Source of the DNA: DAOUJW01 sp034422115 | GTDB taxonomy: Bacteria; Chloroflexota; Dehalococcoidia; Lucifugimonadales; UBA2985 | Direction: 5' to 3' | NCBI GenBank assembly: GCA_034422115.1 | Contig: DAOUJW010000010.1 | Span: 1-64,000, forward strand | Length of the DNA: 64,000 nt | Part shown: piece after piece, positions 57,957-64,000 of the stretch | Layout: each line of letters starts with the position of its first letter | How positions within the stretch are numbered: the first letter of the stretch is position 1 | Translations under genes and position numbers: made by a program | The notes under the pieces: generated by a model | Told to the model about the DNA's origin: nothing | What the model saw: only the letters and a program-made list of their open reading frames with translations | Databases searched by the model: none

Positions 57957-59657
57957 TCATAAAATATTGCCATATAGCATCAGAGTATTGTGCGCGCCGC
58001 GGCGCTTGTTTCTATTGGCCCCACGAAAAATGAGCATGTGGATACCCAGTTGTCTGCAAAAGCTGCAATCGCAGGCTTTCCAAGGCTTATCCTCAAGTGT
58101 TCGACGGTACTTTACCCTCATTGATTCCGTCTCGCTTGACCTTGTCAAGTGGCGATCATATTCCAAGACGGCATCAAGTACTTCCTCAACCTTGCCTTCG
58201 CCGCTGTCATATCGAGCTAGGAGACTGAGCACTTCTTGCTCCTGAGATCGTAGCTTCTCAATTTCTCCGTTTGCGGCCTCCAACCGGATACGAGTTCGGC
58301 CGTCGCTGGTCATTGGGACACGTAATGCCGCGTACCAACTACCATTAGTGCCAAGGTAGTTCTGATCAGATCGTAGCCAAGCCTTCCGGAAGTACGAGGC
58401 ACTATCAAAGCTATCCACCTTCAATTGCCTAAAGAGCCCTTGCAATCTCGGTCGATAGATCCCAAATAGGTGTATCCAGGGACGCTCTTTGAGTTTGACG
58501 GCAGACTCCATAACGGCCTTAACAATACTCTCAATCTGTACGTCCCTTAGCGGGACTAGTCCACCAATTGCCAGGTGACGATAACCCATGTCATAATAAT
58601 CTTTTACGAATTGAGCATATTGCTCGGGGCTGAGACCTTGAATAGTGCCAACCGGATTGAACTGTACTTTGCGTTGTTTCGCAGATTCTAGAAACTGCTG
58701 GGCATTCCTTCTGGTAATGTCTACCCTCTCTTGTCGCAGGCATTCGGGTAAGGCTACCCTTTCGCCGTCTTGCAGGACACTCATTACTGGAATGTGGTCC
58801 ACGGAAGCTCCAAAGTCAAAGCCATATGTTTCATACAAGGCTACGGCCTGATCAACAGTGATTGTGGGATTCTCCTCATTAACGTAACTGAACGCTCCAC
58901 AGTCCCCAAACAAGTACTGATCTGTCGAAAGTCCAAAGTGACCCCGCAGAGGCGGTGGCGATAGGGCGCCAACTTCGGTTCCTCTAAGTCGTTTTAAGGG
59001 ACCCTTCTGGGTTCCCTGTTGCCCGAGACTGACTAGGATGCCGTCTGACATCTTGGGTTCCATTAGAACGGAACAATGCTTGTCTTCTCTTTCTAGTCTG
59101 GAAGGACCCGAAAAGGAATCTCCAGCGAAGTCAAAGGCCGGGTCAAGTAAGTCATCCCAGTCCGGAAGGAAGTAGCTGTATTTGCCGGTGCCACCCTCAA
59201 CCTCGGCCTTCTTTCGTTGGGGCGATGGTGTGTGGGCTAGAAAAGTCTTAATGCTTTGAAGTTTCTCCCCTATTCCTCCGTTGAATACTTCTGGTCTGTG
59301 GTTGAGTACTTCCAAGGCAGGTTGAAGTGCCGTAAGGTATTGAACGCCAAGAGACAAATGCACGGAGCGGTGGGAGGTAGCCCATTCCGTTAAGAGTGCG
59401 GAACATTCAGGGGCCTTCGCTCTAGCAGTGGCCAAATCCATCCTTCTATCATAGTGCTGGATTTCCTTGAGGATGCCAATTAGTCCATATTCGGCCGAAA
59501 GAACAGCTATAGATACATCCTCAGGCCACTGGTATTCGCGTAAGAATTTCCGTAGTACACGGTAAGCCGGTCCGTCGTATCGATCTAGGGCCGGTAGCAG
59601 TCCTTCAGACTCTCTCTTGCGGTCCGCACACCCCAGTACAAGCAGCCTCTTGTTCAA
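57957..59657 (-). CDS. dpdA: DpdA-like DNA 7-deazaguanine transglycosylase with DUF6884-like N-terminal domain
   Basis: A 566-residue protein. Residues 1-130 resemble DUF6884 (RLLVLGCADRKRE, AVLSAEYGLIGI, HYDRRMDLA). Residues about 195-566 form a tRNA-guanine-transglycosylase-type barrel: GDCGAFS with D252 as general acid, ASVDHIP, AIGGLV and SFDSAS with D418 as likely nucleophile. The zinc site is C529, C531, C534 and H556 (CDCSFC and GAHN). DpdA-type enzymes exchange guanine in DNA for preQ0. Because queC and a precursor transporter are adjacent and the protein is unlike housekeeping TGT, a DNA substrate is favoured. The start is a TTG at 59657 after GGGAGG. Confidence 0.82.
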   Translation of the reverse strand: MNKRLLVLGCADRKRESEGLLPALDRYDGPAYRVLRKFLREYQWPEDVSIAVLSAEYGLIGILKEIQHYDRRMDLATARAKAPECSALLTEWATSHRSVHLSLGVQYLTALQPALEVLNHRPEVFNGGIGEKLQSIKTFLAHTPSPQRKKAEVEGGTGKYSYFLPDWDDLLDPAFDFAGDSFSGPSRLEREDKHCSVLMEPKMSDGILVSLGQQGTQKGPLKRLRGTEVGALSPPPLRGHFGLSTDQYLFGDCGAFSYVNEENPTITVDQAVALYETYGFDFGASVDHIPVMSVLQDGERVALPECLRQERVDITRRNAQQFLESAKQRKVQFNPVGTIQGLSPEQYAQFVKDYYDMGYRHLAIGGLVPLRDVQIESIVKAVMESAVKLKERPWIHLFGIYRPRLQGLFRQLKVDSFDSASYFRKAWLRSDQNYLGTNGSWYAALRVPMTSDGRTRIRLEAANGEIEKLRSQEQEVLSLLARYDSGEGKVEEVLDAVLEYDRHLTRSSETESMRVKYRRTLEDKPWKACDCSFCRQLGIHMLIFRGANRNKRRGAHNTLMLYGNIL

Positions 59658-59762
59658 TCTATCCGACCTCCCTGCCTTTGAGATGTCCTAGTGTTCATAC
59701 AAACAAGCTATCTTGGCTAAGAGCAGAGGGGACTATCGATACAGGCCAGCACCAAAGTAACC

Positions 59763-60455
59763 TCATGAAGCCCTATTCGGTCCTAAAGTTTCGATATCGT
59801 GTCTCTGAGTTGCCCGGATAGCACCGACAAGCGCATACACAAAAGGGGTGTCCAGTACTGCTATGCACACCTTAACCACATATTGCGTTGCGATCATGTT
59901 CCAAAGTGTGGCCGTAGGAACGCTTCCGGCAAATGCAACCGATATAAAGATTGCTGTGTCGATAGCTTGCGAAAGCACGGTTGAGCCATTGTTTCTCATC
60001 CACAAGTGGCGGTCCGTTGTAACACGGCGAAAGTGATGAAACAAGAGCACATCGCTATGCTGGCTCACAAGGTAGGCAGCCATAGATCCCAATACAATTC
60101 GTGGTACAGACCCAAAGATAGAATCGTAGGCATCCTGGCCCTCCCAGTAGCTAGCAGGAGGCAGTATCCTGGCCACGTAAATCAGCAACACCATAACTAC
60201 ACTCAATCCGAACCCGTACCACACTACCCGTGATGCAATTCTTCGGCCGTACAATTCGGAAATGGTATCTGTTATGAGAAAGGTGAAAGGGTAGGCAATG
60301 ACTCCGGCGGGTAGGGTCCACCCGCCTATTGAGACTAGCTTGACTGCTACTATGTTTGCGACAACAAGCAAGGTGACAAAGGTCATCGCAAGCAGTACCA
60401 ATGGCATACGAAATCTCCCAAATGCCGCATAGAGTGACAGAGGCGATGGAAGCAT
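59763..60455 (-). CDS. yhhQ: Queuosine precursor transporter (YhhQ/QPTR family)
   Basis: A 230-residue membrane protein with about six hydrophobic helices of the VUT/DUF165 family, known to import preQ0/preQ1 or queuine. Motifs: ISELYGRRIASRVVWYGF, a SQHSDVLLFHHFRRVT stretch and HLWMRNNGSTVLSQAIDTAI. It lies 105 bases upstream of the dpdA-like gene on the same strand, so the cell can obtain the modifying base both from its own QueC product and from outside. Confidence 0.92.
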   Translation of the reverse strand: MLPSPLSLYAAFGRFRMPLVLLAMTFVTLLVVANIVAVKLVSIGGWTLPAGVIAYPFTFLITDTISELYGRRIASRVVWYGFGLSVVMVLLIYVARILPPASYWEGQDAYDSIFGSVPRIVLGSMAAYLVSQHSDVLLFHHFRRVTTDRHLWMRNNGSTVLSQAIDTAIFISVAFAGSVPTATLWNMIATQYVVKVCIAVLDTPFVYALVGAIRATQRHDIETLGPNRAS

Positions 60456-60690
60456 GCCTAGAGCATCGATTCAAGTGGATAACTTACCAGTCTTGACACG
60501 ATCCAAGTGCGACCATTTTAACATATGTGGCAAGAGTGCTTCCATAGTTGAAGACTTGGAGCTGTTTAATGTATGCTTCCACTGACACTAGGTTCAGGTT
60601 ATCTGCTTCTCAGATGTCCTTGCTGAAACAGTATGCACTAGGACACGTGGAGACATATCCGATTTATGACAATAACTGCTGGGGCATGTT

Positions 60691-62946
60691 TTGAATACTA
60701 CCGAGTTGATTGACACAGTTTTTCCTCCAGGTTCTCCGGAACAATTAACTCCAGATCAAAAAGATATCTTGCGCCACAAAGAAGGACCAGCTTGGGTGCT
60801 AGCTGGTCCCGGGTCAGGGAAGACTCAGATGCTGGCCCTCTTGGTTCTTCGATTGCTGTACGTTAGTGGCGACTCAGTTCAAGAAGAGAGGGTGTCCCCA
60901 GAGTCTGTCTTCGTCACAACCTTCACCAAGAAGGCTGCCCGCAATCTACAAGATAGAATATACCTCTACAGGTCAAGGCTGGTGTCACGGTATCCAGAGC
61001 TAGAGGATATAGACGTCTCCAAATTGCGAATAGGCACGCTACATGGTCTTTGCAATGACGTTCTGCAAGAATTTCGTTCGCCGAATTACCGGAACGTAAG
61101 GCTCATGGATGATTTTGAGCAATCTCTATTTGTCAGGGAACACCTTAGTCTGATCAAGCAGCCAGATTCCCAAATCGAAATAGCCTTTTGGAGTAAATTT
61201 GAGTGGATGTTCAAGCCGTATCAGTGGTCGTCCGCTAGTCCTTACCCCCCGAATCGTTGGCTGAGTACAGGCGCAATGGTAATCTTACTGAACCGACTTG
61301 CAGATGACCGTATTTCGACAACCCAATTGCGATCTGTAGACCGTCAGTTGGCCGTTCTGGCAGATCTTTACGATGAATACGTTGGCCTTCTTCAAGCCAA
61401 TTTTAGATGTGACTTTGCTCAACTTCAGGTGAGGTTCCTTGACTTCTTACGGAGCCCGATTGGCGAGTCCTTCCGAGATGGGGTAGGCACAGCCTCTAGC
61501 CAAGGCATAAAGTGGGTACTTGTTGATGAGTATCAAGATACAAATCCTGTACAAGAGGAAATCTACTTCGAACTCGCAAAGTCGTGCAAAAACCTAGTGG
61601 TAGTTGGCGATGATGACCAGGCTATGTACCGGTTTCGAGGTGCGTCTGTCGAGTGTATGGTCACCTTTGATCATGCTTGTCAGGTTTTTCTTAGTACTCC
61701 GAACGGGAGTGTATCGCGTTACAATCTAGTTGACAATTTTCGTTCACATCCTTCTATCGTTGAGTTTTGCAACAACTACATCTCCGACTTCAATGTCATG
61801 AATTCTCCTGACGCTAGAGCACCAAAGCCCGCTATCCAGCCCCAACGGCCAAATGATACTCGATACCCGGCGGTTGTTAGGTTAGAGGGCAGATCTCAGG
61901 CAGAACTTGGAGGAAAGTTCGCCGATCAAGTTGAGTCGCTCTTAAATGACCACGTGATAAATGACTTGAGCGAGTGCTGTCTGCTTTTGAAGAGTACGAG
62001 AGAATCCCCACAAAATGCTGGAATCTACGTCGATGCTTTACAGAGCCGGGGAATTCCCGTTTACAATCCTCGCAACAAAGCCTTTGCGGAACAGGAGGAA
62101 GTACAGGGTCTGCTGGGTACAATGTTGGCTGTATTTGATCCCGACCGTCGAATCGCTCTGGATCCTTCCAATCGGGGGGTTCCGAGAGGAGAGAGTTCAG
62201 TTAGGGAGGTTTTTGACCGACTTGCCGCCTCGAATACTGAACTTCGAGACTACGTCAACCGGGCGAGGGCGAGCATTCAAGCCAACACCGGCAAATATCT
62301 TGATCCGAGCCTACAGGAACTCGTCTACTATTTGATTAGTGTGGAACCATTCAGTTCTTGGCAGGAAGACCCTGTTCGAAGGGTTCGATTGGGAAAACTG
62401 ACTTCCCTCTTGGAAGCCTACAGCTCCATGCCTGTCTTGGATCCTACTACTGGCGTTGCCAGAGAAAATGTAACCCGGGGGAGGATGCGAGCGTCGTCGT
62501 CGCATCCAGGAGAGATCCAAGAGGAATGGCTGAGAGCATTCTATCACCTGTTCCTGGGACGTGTGTTGGAATCCGGATTCGACGATGAAGAAGACGAGGA
62601 CATAATCGTACCGCCGAGAATGTTCCCGGTTATGACTATTCACCAAGCTAAGGGGTTACAATTCCCTATCGTCTTCGTAGGGGGTCTTCTAGAAAACGCC
62701 CAAGTGGGACCCAGCCATCGTCTAGAATCTCTATTTTCTTCTCATACACTTAACCCCGCACGAGGAACGAACGTATTGCCAGATGATGAGAGGGCCGAAA
62801 TGGATCTAGTTCGGCAGTACTATGTCGCCTACTCAAGGGCCCAGTACGCCCTAATTCTGTTGGGACTTCAGTCCCACTTCCGTCAGCAAAGAGTTCCTCT
62901 CGGAGCATCAAAATTGTGGGCTAGACGGCGCTTAAGTCCCCTCTAA
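60691..62946 (+). CDS. UvrD/PcrA-like superfamily 1 helicase
   Basis: A 751-residue SF1A helicase. Q motif and Walker A at QLTPDQKDILRH and LAGPGSGKTQ (39-45), then FTKKAARNLQDRI (Ia), DEYQDTNPVQE (II), VVGDDDQAMYRFRGA (III), HQAKGLQFPIVFVGGL (V) and YVAYSRAQYALILLG (VI). All motors are intact. It translocates 3'-5' on single-stranded DNA. The TTG start at 60691 follows a gene-free divergent spacer. The nuclease gene follows after 20 bases, so the two probably form an end-resection or restriction unit. Confidence 0.9.
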   Translation: MNTTELIDTVFPPGSPEQLTPDQKDILRHKEGPAWVLAGPGSGKTQMLALLVLRLLYVSGDSVQEERVSPESVFVTTFTKKAARNLQDRIYLYRSRLVSRYPELEDIDVSKLRIGTLHGLCNDVLQEFRSPNYRNVRLMDDFEQSLFVREHLSLIKQPDSQIEIAFWSKFEWMFKPYQWSSASPYPPNRWLSTGAMVILLNRLADDRISTTQLRSVDRQLAVLADLYDEYVGLLQANFRCDFAQLQVRFLDFLRSPIGESFRDGVGTASSQGIKWVLVDEYQDTNPVQEEIYFELAKSCKNLVVVGDDDQAMYRFRGASVECMVTFDHACQVFLSTPNGSVSRYNLVDNFRSHPSIVEFCNNYISDFNVMNSPDARAPKPAIQPQRPNDTRYPAVVRLEGRSQAELGGKFADQVESLLNDHVINDLSECCLLLKSTRESPQNAGIYVDALQSRGIPVYNPRNKAFAEQEEVQGLLGTMLAVFDPDRRIALDPSNRGVPRGESSVREVFDRLAASNTELRDYVNRARASIQANTGKYLDPSLQELVYYLISVEPFSSWQEDPVRRVRLGKLTSLLEAYSSMPVLDPTTGVARENVTRGRMRASSSHPGEIQEEWLRAFYHLFLGRVLESGFDDEEDEDIIVPPRMFPVMTIHQAKGLQFPIVFVGGLLENAQVGPSHRLESLFSSHTLNPARGTNVLPDDERAEMDLVRQYYVAYSRAQYALILLGLQSHFRQQRVPLGASKLWARRRLSPL

Positions 62947-62966
62947 ATTACGCGATAGGTATTCGA

Positions 62967-63917
62967 ATGGCAAATCAGCAGATATTCCCCTCTGGACTTG
63001 TACCACCGGAGCCCCCACAGGTGCTGCGTCCAAGGTTTAGTTTGACGTCCGATATTCTGAGCTTCAGGAAATGTCAACGCCAGTACGGCTACTTCGGAAC
63101 CGATGGATTCGTTCCTGCTCAGGCGGTACAGATCTTTTTCGGGCAGATCATTCATCAGGTATTGGATCGTTGCCATCGACATTACTCTGGCCTTTTTGGC
63201 CATACCGTCGGCTCTATTCCCACTGACAATGATGTCGAGCAGTACTTTGACGAGGTCGATAAAGCCTTGCGTGCTCAAGGAATCAGGCCCGCCTCGCCAA
63301 GCGTAACAAGGCAGGCCAAACAGGTCTTGAAGACTTTCAACAACTTGGAGGGCCCCAGTCTTTACCCAAGAGTAATTGACACAGAATACCGTCTAGAATC
63401 CGACAGGAAGGACTTTATTCTCCGTGGTGTAGTAGATGTACTTGCCACTGACGAGGAAGGTAACCCTGAGATTTGGGACTACAAGGGTACCAATACTCCC
63501 GACCTGTCATCAAGCGAATTCCGTGATTATGAATGGCAAATGAGTGTCTACGCTGAACTCTATAGGGTAAAGTCTGGACATTACCCTGCTCGGGCGGTGC
63601 TATATTTTCTTAATGAACTCAGACATGAAGAAGGAGACCCACCGATCGTAACGCGGCCCATTCCAGCTATCCGAGAAGTGGATTTCATGAGGGACGGCAT
63701 AGAAACAGATGGAACTCCTACGCTGGTCAAGAAGGGTCTAGAAGCCTTCGACTTGACTGCCACTGAAATCATTTCGAGGAAACAGACAAGGGTATGGGAT
63801 GCCCCTACTGGGAATGACATTCCAGATGCAAGAACCTGTGATATTTGCGATATCAGATGGAATTGCAGTTCGCATCCTGCCGACAAGTATAAAGTTAGAT
63901 TGCCATTTAGTCCTTAG
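62967..63917 (+). CDS. Cas4/RecB-like PD-(D/E)XK nuclease with iron-sulfur cysteines
   Basis: A 316-residue nuclease. The early Cys in LSFRKCQRQYGYFG pairs with a late C-x2-C-x5-C (TCDICDIRWNC, about residues 292-302), the four-cysteine iron-sulfur arrangement of Cas4/AddB proteins. The active site lies in FILRGVVDVLA (Asp) and EIWDYKGT (Asp-x-Lys), followed by YEWQMSVYAELYRV, the QxxxY motif. It probably resects DNA with the helicase encoded just upstream. It is not near CRISPR repeats. The last 83 bases of the window hold no clear gene. Confidence 0.85.
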   Translation: MANQQIFPSGLVPPEPPQVLRPRFSLTSDILSFRKCQRQYGYFGTDGFVPAQAVQIFFGQIIHQVLDRCHRHYSGLFGHTVGSIPTDNDVEQYFDEVDKALRAQGIRPASPSVTRQAKQVLKTFNNLEGPSLYPRVIDTEYRLESDRKDFILRGVVDVLATDEEGNPEIWDYKGTNTPDLSSSEFRDYEWQMSVYAELYRVKSGHYPARAVLYFLNELRHEEGDPPIVTRPIPAIREVDFMRDGIETDGTPTLVKKGLEAFDLTATEIISRKQTRVWDAPTGNDIPDARTCDICDIRWNCSSHPADKYKVRLPFSP

Positions 63918-64000
63918 TGACAACTATGGACTTCAAGGTACGAGCGGACGTATCAATAGAACATCGTTGAATCGGTCAGATATTGTTCCCGGCAAGACTG

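Noticed and set aside
63926..63970. Short ATG frame at the right edge
   Set aside because: It stops after 14 codons and shows no ribosome-binding site. The next real gene may lie beyond the window.

Overview
The window looks like a contig end from a high-G+C bacterium, most likely a Chloroflexota genome of the Dehalococcoidia/SAR202 kind. This is inferred from the mix of genes, from two cell-surface proteins with Pro/Thr stalks and C-terminal membrane anchors, and from dense intergenic palindromic repeats. It has not been tested by phylogeny. The first 45 bases are almost pure G and are probably a sequencing or assembly artefact.

Layout. 0.7-6.2 kb: a small PaREP1/HEPN-like gene, a stripped phage structural cassette (capsid, head-tail adaptor, tail/baseplate protein, small OB-like protein) and a GIY-YIG nuclease bedded in palindromic repeats. 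6.2-8.9 kb: a methyltransferase fused to a restriction-nuclease domain, next to a HigBA module with an unusually long antitoxin. 9.0-11.8 kb: a large LRR/cadherin-like surface protein. 12-19 kb: housekeeping genes (gatC-gatA, Lrp regulator with aminotransferase, two hydrolases, inositol monophosphatase, trpS). 19.3-23.4 kb: dcd and a complete riboflavin operon ribD-ribE-ribBA-ribH behind one good promoter. 23.5-36.5 kb: an EF-Tu-domain-2-like protein, a three-gene HicAB-type module, PIG-L deacetylase, ArsA ATPase, a membrane metalloprotease, infC-rpmI-rplT, pterin dehydratase, family 5 uracil-DNA glycosylase, an SDR, a tandem UspA protein and a Septu-like ATPase/HNH defence pair. 36.5-48.6 kb: ilvD-ilvA, a DUF4268 protein with its partner, lactate permease, a histidine-decarboxylase-like enzyme, a double-ACT protein, a DUF3574 lipoprotein, an orphan sensor kinase and a second surface protein.

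From about 48.7 kb the character changes and the sequence becomes less G+C rich toward the right end. The first block (49-56.7 kb) has three translationally coupled genes: a glycosyltransferase, a radical SAM/SPASM enzyme and a WG-repeat/O-methyltransferase fusion. They are followed by a tiny gene for a 53-residue peptide made of GGGGK repeats, then a histidine phosphatase and two UDP-sugar genes. This reads as a candidate biosynthetic locus for a ribosomally made, modified Gly-rich peptide. The second block (57-64 kb) has queC, a DpdA-type transglycosylase and a queuosine-precursor transporter beside a UvrD-like helicase and a Cas4/RecB-like nuclease. This reads as a compact 7-deazaguanine DNA-modification island with a possible restriction or repair arm. 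A 41-bp imperfect repeat lies about 245-255 bp upstream of the first gene of both blocks.

No tRNA, rRNA or CRISPR array was recognised.
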